The notes below the pieces were generated by a model. The model saw only the letters and a program-made list of their open reading frames with translations, made no database searches and was not told the origin of the DNA. The position numbers were made by a program, and so were the translations under genes. A DNA stretch of 64,000 nt from Hyphomicrobiales bacterium (lineage in GTDB: Bacteria > Pseudomonadota > Alphaproteobacteria > Rhizobiales > Beijerinckiaceae): assembly GCA_900470775.1 (NCBI GenBank), contig UCBZ01000037.1, positions 1 through 64,000 on the forward strand, written 5' to 3'. Below, piece after piece: positions 16,933 to 27,461 of the stretch (position 1 is the stretch's first letter; every line of letters begins with the position of its first letter).

Positions 16933-17066
16933 GGCTTGGTCTCCTCGGGTTCTGGCCCGCTTCGAGGGCCGTGGTCGATGGAGACCATGCTGACGGGATC
17001 GGGTCGGCCGGTCGATTAAGCGGGAGGTAATTGAAAACGGCCTCGCACGCCGACTAGGTTTACCCC

Positions 17067-17906
17067 ATGAACCAGCATCACCAGCCCAGCGTCGGCCACC
17101 TCATCCGCGACTGGCGGCAATTGCGGCGGCTCAGCCAGCTCGACCTCGCGCTCGAAGCCGAGATCTCGCAGAAGCACCTCTCCTTTGTCGAGAGCGGGCG
17201 CTCGCAGCCAAGCCGCGACATGGTCCTGCTGCTGGCCGAGCATCTCGGCGTGCCGCTGCGCGAGCGCAACGCGCTCCTGCTCGCGGCCGGCTATGCGCCG
17301 GTCTATCTGGAGCGCGCGCTGGAGGACCCCGGCCTCCAGGCCGCGAAGTCGGCGATCGACCTCGTCCTGAAGGGCCACGAGCCCTATCCGGCGCTGGCCG
17401 TCGATCGGCACTGGACCCTGCTCGCGGCCAACGCAGCCGTCGCGCCGCTTTTGAGCCTCGTCGCCGATGCCGAGCTGCTGCGCCCGCCGGTGAACGTGCT
17501 GCGGCTGTCGCTGCATCCGGCCGGCCTCGCCCCGGTCATCGTCAATCTGGAGGAATGGGGTTCACATCTGATCGCGCGCCTGCGCCAGCAGATCAGGGCC
17601 ACCGCCGATCCGGTGCTGGCGGAGCTGCTGGTCGAGCTTCTGTCCTATGGCACCCCGAGCCCGCCACTGCGGAAAGGGCAGGCACAGCACGTCGAAGCCG
17701 AGCCGGCCATCGTGGTGCCGCTGCGCCTGCGCGTCGGCGATATCACGCTGTCCTTCATCTCGACGACGACGGTGTTCGGCACGCCGGTCGACATCACCCT
17801 GTCGGAGCTGGCACTGGAGACGTTCTTCCCGGCCGATGCGGCCACCGCCCAGGCGCTGCATGCCATGGCGCCGGCCTCTTCAGAGATCTCAGGCCAGGGG
17901 AGGTAG
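17067..17906 (+). CDS. XRE regulator with MmyB-like ligand-binding domain
   Basis: The protein is 279 aa. Residues about 8-65 form an HTH_XRE DNA-binding domain (LIRDWRQLRRLSQLDLALEAEISQKHLSFVESGRSQPSR). The remainder matches the MmyB/MLTR ligand-binding domain (PALAVDRHWTLLAANAAVAPLL, NVLRLSLHPAGLAPVIVNLEEW), a PAS-like fold that binds small lipophilic ligands. Such regulators often control an adjacent divergent gene, here the membrane protein at 16513-16932. The effector is unknown. Confidence 0.88.
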   Translation: MNQHHQPSVGHLIRDWRQLRRLSQLDLALEAEISQKHLSFVESGRSQPSRDMVLLLAEHLGVPLRERNALLLAAGYAPVYLERALEDPGLQAAKSAIDLVLKGHEPYPALAVDRHWTLLAANAAVAPLLSLVADAELLRPPVNVLRLSLHPAGLAPVIVNLEEWGSHLIARLRQQIRATADPVLAELLVELLSYGTPSPPLRKGQAQHVEAEPAIVVPLRLRVGDITLSFISTTTVFGTPVDITLSELALETFFPADAATAQALHAMAPASSEISGQGR

Positions 17907-18001
17907 GGGCCGAAATTTCTTTGGAACCTTCCGTCCAGCCGCTGGTTTTCTCGTCGCAAGCCGCAGGGGCGGCACAGAAATTCACCAGAAGGATCAAGAC
18001 G

Positions 18002-18193
18002 ATGGGTAGCACCATGGACAAGGTCAAGGGCATGGCCAACGAGGCCACCGGCAACGTGAAGCAGGCCGCCGGCAAGGCGATGAACAAGCCCGAGCTCGAG
18101 GCCGAGGGCTTCGCTCAGGAACGCAAGGGCGAGGCCCAGCAGGCCCTCGGCAAGGGCAAGGAAGCCATCAAGAAAGTGGTCGACAAGGCCTGA
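18002..18193 (+). CDS. CsbD-family stress protein
   Basis: A 63-aa, highly charged, alanine/lysine-rich helical protein with two CsbD-type repeats (KVKGMANEATGNVKQAAGKA and ERKGEAQQALGKGKEAIKK). The family is abundant under general stress and of unknown molecular function. AAGGA lies 8 nt before ATG 18002. The gene is monocistronic and followed by a terminator. Confidence 0.88.
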   Translation: MGSTMDKVKGMANEATGNVKQAAGKAMNKPELEAEGFAQERKGEAQQALGKGKEAIKKVVDKA

Positions 18194-18215
18194 TCCAGAT
18201 CAGAGCCTGACCAAG

Positions 18216-18246
18216 AACGGGTCGCCGCGAGGCGGCCCGTTTTTTG
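18216..18246 (+). terminator. Rho-independent terminator after the CsbD gene
   Basis: AACGGG-T-CGCC and GGCG-G-CCCGTT form a GC-rich stem with loop GCGA, followed by six T residues. Confidence 0.85.
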
Positions 18247-18251
18247 TGTGC

Positions 18252-19382
18252 TCAGGCGGCCCCGCCAATGCCGCCGAGGAAGTCCTTGACCCGGCCGAAG
18301 AAGCCGGCAGCTTCGGGATGCGTCGCGCCGGAACTCTCGCGCTCAAACTCCAGCAGCAATTCGCGCTGGCGCGGCGTCAGCTTCTGCGGCGTCTCGATCA
18401 CGACCTGAATGTAGAGGTCGCCGACCTCGCGCGAGCGCAGTACGCTCATGCCCTTGCCCTTGAGGCGGAACTGCTTGCCGGTCTGCGTGCCCTCGGGGAC
18501 CTTCACCCTGGCCTGCTCGCCGGTCAGCGTCGGCACCTCGATCTCGCCGCCGAGCGCAGCCGACGTCAGGCCGAGCGGCACGCGGCAGAACAGATCGGCC
18601 CCGTCGCGCTGGAAGATCGCGTGCGGCTTGATCGAGAGGAAGATGTAGAGATCGCCGGCCGGCCCGCCGCGCAGGCCGGCCTCGCCCTCGCCGGCAAGCC
18701 TGATGCGGGTGCCGTCCTCGACGCCTGCCGGAATGTTGACCGAGAGCGTGCGCTCGCGGGTGACGCGGCCCGCGCCCTGGCAGTTCTTGCAGGGATCGTC
18801 GATGATCTCGCCGCGGCCGGAGCAGGTCGGGCAGGTCCGCTCCACCGAGAAGAAGCCCTGATTGGCGCGGACCCGACCATGGCCGCCGCAGGTCGGGCAT
18901 TGCCGCGACTTCGAGCCGGGCTTGGCGCCGCTGCCGGAGCAGACCTCGCAGGCGATCGAGGTCGGCACGCGGATCGAGGCGTTCTTGCCCGCGAAGGCGT
19001 CCTCCAACCCAATCTCAAGATTGTAGCGCAGATCGGCGCCGCGCTCGCGGCCGTTCGCTGCGCGTGGCCCGCCGCGTCCGCCGCGCTCGCCGAAGAAGGA
19101 ATCGAAGATGTCCGACATGAAGTCGGAAAATTCCGGACCCTGCTGGCCGCCGCCCTGCTCGAAGGCCTGGTGGCCGTAGCGGTCATAGGCGCCGCGCTTC
19201 TGGCCGTCCGACAGGACCTGATAGGCCTCGTTCAGCTCCTTGAACTTCGCCTCGGCCGCGGTGTCGCCGGGGTGGCGGTCGGGGTGGCAGCCCATGGCGA
19301 GCTTGCGGAAGGCGCTTTTCAGCTCCGCCTCGCTCGCGGCCTTCGAGACGCCGAGGATTTCGTAATAGTCGCGCTTGGACAT
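18252..19382 (-). CDS. dnaJ: Chaperone protein DnaJ
   Basis: A 376-aa cytoplasmic co-chaperone that delivers substrates to DnaK and stimulates its ATPase. The J domain carries the HPD motif (CHPDRHPGD), followed by a Gly/Phe-rich linker with [10 protein letters not shown]. Four CxxCxGxG zinc motifs are intact ([32 protein letters not shown]). ATG 19382 ([12 protein letters not shown]) was used; the frame extends to 19430. It lies 174 bp downstream of dnaK in the same orientation. Confidence 0.97.
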   Translation of the reverse strand: MSKRDYYEILGVSKAASEAELKSAFRKLAMGCHPDRHPGDTAAEAKFKELNEAYQVLSDGQKRGAYDRYGHQAFEQGGGQQGPEFSDFMSDIFDSFFGERGGRGGPRAANGRERGADLRYNLEIGLEDAFAGKNASIRVPTSIACEVCSGSGAKPGSKSRQCPTCGGHGRVRANQGFFSVERTCPTCSGRGEIIDDPCKNCQGAGRVTRERTLSVNIPAGVEDGTRIRLAGEGEAGLRGGPAGDLYIFLSIKPHAIFQRDGADLFCRVPLGLTSAALGGEIEVPTLTGEQARVKVPEGTQTGKQFRLKGKGMSVLRSREVGDLYIQVVIETPQKLTPRQRELLLEFERESSGATHPEAAGFFGRVKDFLGGIGGAA

Positions 19383-19484
19383 CAAACAGCGGCCCCTTCG
19401 TTCTCCCTCGCATCGCGGCCCGGCTGGCACCGGTCACTTCATGCGGAAGAACGAGAATGTTTCGTCACGACGCATTCCCGTAAC

Positions 19485-19513
19485 GAGATGGCCGGGTCAA
19501 GCCCGGCCATCTC
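19485..19513. repeat. Hairpin in the dnaK-dnaJ spacer
   Basis: GAGATGGCCGGG pairs with CCCGGCCATCTC around a short loop. No T-run follows on the minus strand, so it is probably a processing or attenuation stem or a dispersed REP-like element rather than a full terminator. It could lower dnaJ expression relative to dnaK. Confidence 0.6.
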
Positions 19514-19556
19514 TTCGTTCTGGACGAAACGACGTCGTCGTGGATGAAGAGCGCGC

Positions 19557-21479
<1,923 letters not shown>

Positions 21480-21628
21480 GGAGGGGATCCCTTTTAAATT
21501 GAGCAGATCGCCGGAATGCGGCGCTGGGCGCCACCTGCCGGCCCATGGACCGGTTCGCCCCCACCTGTCGCGGCGAACGAAACCGGCATTCCACGTTTGA
21601 CGGTCGTGAAACCGCCCCTTGGCGGCGT

Positions 21629-21658
21629 ATATAGTGAGGGTGTTCCCGCCCTTGCAAG
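21629..21658 (-). promoter_or_regulatory. RpoH (sigma-32) type promoter of dnaK
   Basis: On the minus strand, CTTGCA (21658-21653) and CTATAT (21634-21629) are separated by 18 bp. The extended -10 ACTATATACG matches the rhizobial RpoH consensus CYTATNTNNG at every fixed position except the first. The dnaK start lies about 150 nt downstream, which leaves a long 5' leader. Confidence 0.65.
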
Positions 21659-21774
21659 ACAGGCGAGCCGATTAAGAACCGCAGGCCGCTCAGGTTTTCC
21701 GTGTCACGGTCGTTGCTCGCGCATTGCGAGGGAGTGTTGCGGATGTGCTCTTGCGCGCCAGCGCGCGCCATTTC

Positions 21775-22704
21775 ATGCAAAAGCAGCTGTTACGGTTCAA
21801 AACTGGACGCTTCGTGACCAGACCGACGCATCTTGCCTTACGCCTTGCAGTGCTGGCTCTCGCCGGCTGGTCGCAGCCCGTGCTCGCACAGCCGCTGCAA
21901 CTGCCTGGCGCGCAGCCCTTCAATGCGCCGGGCACGCAGCAGGCCGCGCCGCCCTCCGCTGGCGGGCCGGCCGTGCCGCGCCCGCCTTCCATGCCGGCGA
22001 TCAAGGTCGCGGGCGAGGATGCGATCATCGGGCGTCCGCTCCGGCACAATGGCGGTCCCGGCGAGGCCGTCTTCGAGAAGACCGCGACGGGCTTCGGGCT
22101 GAAGCTCACCATCAACGGTTTCCAGGCGAGCAACCTCGTCGAGCCCTGCGCCGTCTCCTTCGGCGAAACGCCGCTTCCGGTTGCGTCGCTGGGACGTCCG
22201 GCCGGCGTGCCGCGTTACCGGCTCGAGGCTCCAATCTGCCCGATCGTCTTCGACGTGCTGGACGGTGCTTTCCTCGTGGTCGAGCCTGCCCAGCCCTGCG
22301 TGGTCGAGGCTGCCGCCTGCCGGATCGATCCGCGGGGCCTGTGGGGCCCTGATGCCCGCACGCTGCCGGCGCGCGCCAAGGAGATCGAGGCCGCGCGCGG
22401 CGTCGCCGAGCGGGCAGTGCGCGAGGGCTATCGGACCCTGACCGCCAAGGCGGATGCGGTCGACCAGCGCGCGATCGCTCGCGAGCAGGCCGGCTTTTCC
22501 GCCGAGCGCGAACTGATCTGCCGCTCTTTCCAGCGCGAGGGGCAGTTCGGCTTCTGCGGCGCGCGGCTGACCGAGGCCCGCGCCGCCTCGATCCGGGCGA
22601 GGCTCGGCATCACCAGCGAGCCGGCGAAGCCGGCCGCCAAGCCGAGGCCGCGTCCGGCAGCTCCCCAGCCTGGCTCGGGGCCATTGCCGCTGACGACGCA
22701 ATAG
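21775..22704 (+). CDS. Hypothetical exported proline-rich protein
   Basis: This protein is about 309 aa and I do not recognise a family. The N-terminus has a signal peptide (THLALRLAVLALAGWSQPVLAQ), then a Pro/Gln-rich linker. A middle domain contains four cysteines (VEPCAVSF, APICPIVF, QPCVVEAAACRI) that could form disulfides. The C-terminal half is helical and charged, with CRSFQREGQFGFCGARL and a Pro/Ala-rich tail. Export to the periplasm is likely. ATG 21775 is one choice; GTG 21814 just before the hydrophobic run is another. It diverges from dnaK and precedes the DsbD-type gene. Confidence 0.65.
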   Translation: MQKQLLRFKTGRFVTRPTHLALRLAVLALAGWSQPVLAQPLQLPGAQPFNAPGTQQAAPPSAGGPAVPRPPSMPAIKVAGEDAIIGRPLRHNGGPGEAVFEKTATGFGLKLTINGFQASNLVEPCAVSFGETPLPVASLGRPAGVPRYRLEAPICPIVFDVLDGAFLVVEPAQPCVVEAAACRIDPRGLWGPDARTLPARAKEIEAARGVAERAVREGYRTLTAKADAVDQRAIAREQAGFSAERELICRSFQREGQFGFCGARLTEARAASIRARLGITSEPAKPAAKPRPRPAAPQPGSGPLPLTTQ

Positions 22705-22833
22705 GCGCTGCCCGAGGATCGCCGATATCCGCGGGTAGATGATGCTTCTCCCTCACTGCCTTGTCATTGGCGCCGGCTGTCGCGATGAGGCATCTGAGAG
22801 GGGCACGCGGCTTCGAAAAGGACGACGCAAGGC

Positions 22834-25014
22834 ATGGCTCCGGCATCACGCAACGGCTTCTGGCGCAAAGCGGGATTGACGCTGGCGCTGCTGGCGCCGG
22901 CACTGCTGGCGTCTGGCCTTGCCGTCGCGGCCGAATCCGCTGCCGTCGCCACCCCGCGCGTTACAGCGACGTTGCTGTCGAGCCGCGATGCGGTCGCTCC
23001 CGGCGAGCGCTTCCAGCTCGCTCTCGTCCAGAAAATCGCACCGGGCTGGCACACCTATTGGCAGAATCCGGGCGATTCCGGCGAGCCGACCCGCATCGAA
23101 TGGACGCTGTCGCAAGGCGCCACGGCAGGAGAGATCCAGTGGCCGGCGCCGCATGCGATCCCGGTCGAGCCGCTGGTGAATTTCGGCTTCGAGGGCATCT
23201 TGCTGCTGCCGGTCGAAATCGCGGTGCCGCGGGATGCCAAGCCCGGCGACCGCCTGACGCTCAAGGCCAATGCCACCTGGCTGGTGTGCGAGAAGATCTG
23301 CATTCCCGAAGAAGGTGCCTTCACCCTCGATCTCCCGATCGAGGCCGCCGCTGTCGTCGATGACGCCGCGCAGTCGCGTATCGAGGCCGCGCGTGCCGCG
23401 CTCCCGACCCTGGCCGGCTTCAAAGGCAAGCTCACGGCCGATGGCGAAGCGCTGGTTTTGGCGCTGCCCGGGCTTGCCGGCCCACCGAGTGAGCTGCGCT
23501 TCTTCCCGCTCTCCGACACGCTGATCGACCATGCAGCGAAGCAGGATGCGGCGGCCGGCACTGACGGAACGGTGCTGCGGCTCACCCGTTCCAGCGCCTT
23601 CAAGATCACGGGCGGCGAGGTCGCTGGCGTCCTGACCTTCAAGGAGGGCGGGACTGCCCGCTCGCTCAACCTCATTGCGGCCGCCGATCCCGCTCTGATC
23701 ACGAGTGCCGCAGACTCCGCGGCGTCGGCCCGCCCTGCGGTGGTGCGGATCCCGCTGCCGGTCGAGGGTGCCGACCTGACGCTCTGGGCCGCGCTGGTGT
23801 TCGCTTTCGCTGGCGGGCTGATCCTCAATCTGATGCCCTGCGTGCTGCCGGTCCTGTTCATCAAGGCCCTCGGCTTCGCGCAGCTGGCGCGAGCCAGCCG
23901 GGCGGAGGTCCGCGAGCAGGGCCTGCTGTTCCTTGCGGGCGTGGTCGTCACCTTCATGGCGCTGGCCGGCATGGTCATGGTCTTCGTCGCGCTCGGCTCC
24001 AGCGTCGGCTGGGGCTTCCAGTTGCAGTCGCCGCCGCTGGTCATCGCGCTGGCGGTGGTGATGACGCTGATCGGCCTCAACCTGCTCGGCGCCTTCGAGA
24101 TCGGCGCCTCCGCCTCGGGCGTCGGCCAGGGCTTGGCCAGCCAGGGCGGGCGGCTGGGCGCCTTCATGACCGGCGCATTGGCCGTCGTCGTGGCGACGCC
24201 CTGCACGGCGCCCTTTATGGGGGCCGCCATCGGCTATGCGGTGACGCAGCCGCCGGTTCTGGGGCTTGCCGTCTTCATGGCGCTGGCGCTCGGTTTCGCG
24301 CTGCCGGTGGTGGCGCTGTCCTTCGCGCCCGGCCTTTTGCGCCTGTTGCCGAGGCCCGGCCGCTGGATGCTGATCCTCAAGCAGGCCTTCGCCTTCCCGA
24401 TGTTTGCGACCGCGATCTGGCTGATCTGGGTCGCTGCCGTCCAGGCCGGTCCGGGCGGTGTTCTGGCCGCTCTCGTCGCCGTGCTGGCGGCGGGCTTCGT
24501 CGTCTGGCTGGTCGGCGTCACGCGCGGCGCGGGCCGGGGCCGGATCGTGTCTTCGGCGCTGGCCGTCCTCATCGTATTTGCGGTCGGCTGGTTCGTGGTC
24601 CAGAGCGCCGTGCCGGAGGCGACCACGGAAGCCCGAGCGGGCGACGTCCAGGCCTGGACGTCCGAGCGTGTCGCGGCCTTGCAGGCGGAAGGGCGGCCTG
24701 TGTTCGTCAACTTCACCGCCGCCTGGTGCATCACCTGTCTGGCCAATGAGCGCGTCGCGCTGTCACGCAAGGAGGTCAAGGACGCCTTTTCCGAGCTGAA
24801 GGTCGTCTATCTCAAGGCGGACTGGACCAACCGCAACAGCCAGATCGCCCAGGCACTGGCCGAGCAGGGCCGGGCCGGCGTGCCACTTTACCTGTTCTAT
24901 CCCGGCAGCAAGGGCGCCCAGGCCGAGGTCTTGCCGCAACTGCTCACGCCGGACATGATCGTCACCGCAGCCCGGCGCGCCGCCGGCAAGGAGATGAAGA
25001 CCGCCGCCCGCTGA
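22834..25014 (+). CDS. DsbD/ScsB-type thiol:disulfide reductase
   Basis: A 726-aa inner-membrane protein that passes electrons from cytoplasmic thioredoxin to the periplasm. After a signal peptide comes a periplasmic domain with CEKICIPEEG (redox pair). A membrane domain of about eight helices follows, carrying the two channel cysteines (LMPCVLPVLF, ATPCTAPFMG). The C-terminal thioredoxin domain has the active site WCITC. All three cysteine pairs are intact. The long N-terminal domain fits ScsB-like proteins better than classical DsbD. A periplasmic redoxin gene follows 50 bp downstream and may be its substrate. Confidence 0.88.
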   Translation: MAPASRNGFWRKAGLTLALLAPALLASGLAVAAESAAVATPRVTATLLSSRDAVAPGERFQLALVQKIAPGWHTYWQNPGDSGEPTRIEWTLSQGATAGEIQWPAPHAIPVEPLVNFGFEGILLLPVEIAVPRDAKPGDRLTLKANATWLVCEKICIPEEGAFTLDLPIEAAAVVDDAAQSRIEAARAALPTLAGFKGKLTADGEALVLALPGLAGPPSELRFFPLSDTLIDHAAKQDAAAGTDGTVLRLTRSSAFKITGGEVAGVLTFKEGGTARSLNLIAAADPALITSAADSAASARPAVVRIPLPVEGADLTLWAALVFAFAGGLILNLMPCVLPVLFIKALGFAQLARASRAEVREQGLLFLAGVVVTFMALAGMVMVFVALGSSVGWGFQLQSPPLVIALAVVMTLIGLNLLGAFEIGASASGVGQGLASQGGRLGAFMTGALAVVVATPCTAPFMGAAIGYAVTQPPVLGLAVFMALALGFALPVVALSFAPGLLRLLPRPGRWMLILKQAFAFPMFATAIWLIWVAAVQAGPGGVLAALVAVLAAGFVVWLVGVTRGAGRGRIVSSALAVLIVFAVGWFVVQSAVPEATTEARAGDVQAWTSERVAALQAEGRPVFVNFTAAWCITCLANERVALSRKEVKDAFSELKVVYLKADWTNRNSQIAQALAEQGRAGVPLYLFYPGSKGAQAEVLPQLLTPDMIVTAARRAAGKEMKTAAR

Positions 25015-25064
25015 CAAGTTTCATCCATGAAGCCCCGCTTGAACCCCGAAGACAGGAGACAGTC

Positions 25065-25706
25065 ATGAAAGCCCATCTGACCCGCCAGACTTTCATCGCC
25101 GGCCTTGCCCTCGCCGGCCTTTCATTCGGTGCCACGGCCGCGCTCGCCGAGGCCGCAGCCAAGGTCGGCGCGCCCGCGCCCGTCTTCCAGGCGGTGGATG
25201 CCGACGGCAAGACCCGCAGCCTCTCCGAATTCGCCGGCAAGACCGTGATCCTCGAATGGACCAATGCCGACTGCCCCTATGTCCGCAAGCACTACAACAG
25301 CGCCACGATGCAGACGTTGCAGAAGGACATGACCAAGGACGGCGTCGTCTGGCTGTCGGTCGTGTCCTCGCCAGTCGGCGAGCAGGGCCATGTCGAGGGC
25401 CCGCAGGCCAAGGAACTCACCGTCAAGCGCGACGCGGCGCCCACCGCCGTGCTGCTCGACCCCAACAGCAAGGTCGCCCGCGCCTATGGCGCGACCACCA
25501 CGCCGCACATGTACATCATCGATCCCAAGGGCACGCTGGCATACATGGGTGCGATCGACGACAAGCCGTCCTCCAGCGCTGCCAGCCTCAACAGCGCCAA
25601 GAGCTATGTCCGGCAGGCGATGGCCGAGCTGAAGGCCGGCAAGCCGGTCTCCGAGGCCGCGACGAAGTCGTATGGCTGCGCGGTGAAATACGCGCCGGTC
25701 TCGTAA
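25065..25706 (+). CDS. Periplasmic thioredoxin-fold (redoxin) protein
   Basis: A 213-aa AhpC/TSA-redoxin family protein with a signal peptide (MKAHLTRQTFIAGLALAGLSFGATAALAE). The thioredoxin fold shows VILEWTNADCPYVRKHY, where the cysteine begins a CPYV motif with no second active-site cysteine. GATTTPHMYIIDPKG supplies the cis-Pro region. A second cysteine (YGCAVKY) near the C-terminus could resolve it. It probably acts as a periplasmic peroxidase or thiol reductase supplied by the DsbD-type protein upstream. AGGAGA precedes the ATG. Confidence 0.85.
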   Translation: MKAHLTRQTFIAGLALAGLSFGATAALAEAAAKVGAPAPVFQAVDADGKTRSLSEFAGKTVILEWTNADCPYVRKHYNSATMQTLQKDMTKDGVVWLSVVSSPVGEQGHVEGPQAKELTVKRDAAPTAVLLDPNSKVARAYGATTTPHMYIIDPKGTLAYMGAIDDKPSSSAASLNSAKSYVRQAMAELKAGKPVSEAATKSYGCAVKYAPVS

Positions 25707-25774
25707 CGGCCGAGCGGCTCGGCCACGCAGGAGTATCCGGGAAGCTCCGCAAGGGGGACTCTTCGTTCGGATAT

Positions 25775-26713
25775 CTACGTCGTGATCGCGTCGATTTCGG
25801 CCAGGTCTTCGGCCGTCAGCGCCCATTCGGCGGCCTTCACATTCGCCGCGACCTGCTCCGGCCTGGTCGCGCCGGCGATGACGCTGGAGATGACTGGCTG
25901 GGCGGCCAGCCATGAGAAGGCGAGCTCGACCAGCGTCTTGCCACGTGCCTCGCAGAAGGCGGTGAGCTTCTCGGTCTTCTCCCAGTTGGCGTCGGTCAGC
26001 ACCTCGGCTGCGCGGGGCGCCTCCCTGGTCATGCGCGCGCCCTCGGGCATCGGTGCGTTGCGCTTGTATTTCCCAGTGAGCAGGCCGTTGGCGAGCGGGA
26101 AATACGGCAAAAGTCCCATGCCGTAATGCTTCGCGGCCGGGATCAGGTAGGATTCGGCGCCGCGCTTGAGCAGGCTGTATTCGTCTTGGGCCGAAGCGAA
26201 ACCGGTGACGCTGAGATCGCGGGCCGTCCAGGCCGCGTCGGCGACCTGCCAGGGCGCGAAGTTGGAGCAGCCGATATAGCGCACCTTGCCCTGGCTGATC
26301 AGGTCCTCGAGCGTTCGCAGCGTCTCCTCGATCGGCGTTAGCGGATCGAACCGATGCATCTGGTAGAGGTCGATCCAGTCGGTCTTGAGTCGCTTCAGCG
26401 AGGCTTCGACCGCGTTCACGATGTAGTGGCGCGAGCCGCCCTTCATCGTGCCGGCATCGTTCATGTCCATGCCAAACTTGGTCGCCAGCACGATGTCCTT
26501 GCGGCGCGCACCGAGCAGCGCGCCCAGCACCGTCTCGGAGCCACCGCGGGCGCCGTAGACATCGGCCGTGTCGAACAGGGTAATGCCATGCTCGATCGCC
26601 GCATCGACGACCTTGGCGGCCGCAGCATCATCGATCCGCCCGCCGAAATTGTTGCAGCCGAGGCCGACGAGCGAAACGCGCAGGCCGGAGCGGCCGAGAT
26701 TACGGGTGAGCAT
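25775..26713 (-). CDS. Aldo/keto reductase
   Basis: A 312-aa NADPH-dependent cytoplasmic oxidoreductase with a TIM barrel. The catalytic tetrad is visible: Asp and Tyr in LFDTADVYG, Lys in IVLATKFGM and His in LYQMHRFD. The coenzyme-binding SVIAGATRPEQVAANVKA sits near the C-terminus. The opening (RNLGRSGLRVSLVGLGCNNFGGR) is typical of the YghZ/IolS-like subgroup. The start was set at ATG 26713; the frame extends to 26866 without support. The substrate is unknown. Confidence 0.9.
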   Translation of the reverse strand: MLTRNLGRSGLRVSLVGLGCNNFGGRIDDAAAAKVVDAAIEHGITLFDTADVYGARGGSETVLGALLGARRKDIVLATKFGMDMNDAGTMKGGSRHYIVNAVEASLKRLKTDWIDLYQMHRFDPLTPIEETLRTLEDLISQGKVRYIGCSNFAPWQVADAAWTARDLSVTGFASAQDEYSLLKRGAESYLIPAAKHYGMGLLPYFPLANGLLTGKYKRNAPMPEGARMTREAPRAAEVLTDANWEKTEKLTAFCEARGKTLVELAFSWLAAQPVISSVIAGATRPEQVAANVKAAEWALTAEDLAEIDAITT

Positions 26714-26744
26714 TGATTGAGATGCCTTCTTGGCTCGACGGTGA

Positions 26745-27143
26745 TCAGGCGAGTGCCAGATCGGTGCGCGAGAAGTCGCGGCCCTTGAACAGGATGGGGA
26801 CTTCAAGAGTCCTTGCACAGGCATAGGACATGCAATCTGCAAGGTTGAGTTGAGCCGACGAACCACGACCCTTTCCGAAACGACCGAAGGCGACGACGGC
26901 TTCTCGACCGACTGTATCTGTCAGAGGGATGATTTCGATGTTGGCCAAGGCCAGAAACTCGTCGAAATCGTTTTGGAGTTCGACAGGATCGCGCGCAAGC
27001 CGCGTCGATAGAACCATGCAGGTTTCAAGGCGGACCAAGGGTGAGGTGTAACGTATGCGTGCCGCCCTGAGCTTGCGCGCGAAGACCGAAGCGTCTGCTT
27101 CCTTGCAGAGGATTGCGACGAAAACGGACGTGTCGACGAACAT
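26745..27143 (-). CDS. vapC: VapC-type PIN-domain toxin
   Basis: A 132-aa PIN-domain ribonuclease, the toxin of a type II toxin-antitoxin pair. Acidic metal ligands are present: VDTSVF (Asp), RLETCMV (Glu), NLADCMSYA (Asp) and FKGRDF (Asp). ATG 27143 overlaps the stop of vapB by 1 nt (TGATG), which couples toxin to antitoxin synthesis. A GTG at 27155 is the alternative start. Targets are probably tRNA or rRNA, as for other VapCs. Confidence 0.9.
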   Translation of the reverse strand: MFVDTSVFVAILCKEADASVFARKLRAARIRYTSPLVRLETCMVLSTRLARDPVELQNDFDEFLALANIEIIPLTDTVGREAVVAFGRFGKGRGSSAQLNLADCMSYACARTLEVPILFKGRDFSRTDLALA

Positions 27144-27388
27144 CAGCGCGTCCACATCGCGTCGCGCTCGTCCTCGGTCACCGTACGGCCACCCTGCCCG
27201 GCCTTGGCCATCACGCGATCGGCCAAGGCAGCCAACTGGTCCTCCAGTGGCACGCTGGCTCGCTCGCGCCTGAGTTCAGCCTGAAGGGCGTCCACAACCG
27301 CATCGGTGATCGAAACTTTTCGGAGTTCAGCGAGTTCTCGCGCCAAAGCGCGTGCCCGTGGGTTCCGGATATTGAGCGCTGCGTCCAT
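27143..27388 (-). CDS. vapB: VapB-type antitoxin
   Basis: An 81-aa antitoxin of the Rv0623-like VapB family. The N-terminus (ALNIRNPRARALARELAELRKVSITDAVVDAL) is the ribbon-helix-helix-like DNA-binding part. The C-terminal region (GGRTVTEDERDAMW) should wrap the toxin. It lies upstream of vapC with a 1-nt overlap. A perfect inverted repeat covers its promoter and probably serves autorepression. Confidence 0.88.
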   Translation of the reverse strand: MDAALNIRNPRARALARELAELRKVSITDAVVDALQAELRRERASVPLEDQLAALADRVMAKAGQGGRTVTEDERDAMWTR

Positions 27389-27399
27389 GGGAGAACTCT

Positions 27400-27441
27400 T
27401 GCCTTTGCAGAATACTAGATCTGCAAAGGCAGCTCTGTCAA
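27400..27441 (-). promoter_or_regulatory. vapBC promoter with perfect operator palindrome
   Basis: TGCCTTTGCAGA (27400-27411) and TCTGCAAAGGCA (27420-27431) are perfect complements with an 8-bp spacer. On the minus strand TTGACA (27441-27436) and TAGTAT (27417-27412), 18 bp apart, form a good housekeeping promoter. Its -10 lies inside the palindrome spacer, so VapBC binding would block RNA polymerase. Confidence 0.75.
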
Positions 27442-27461
27442 CGCAGCCATCGCATGAGTGC

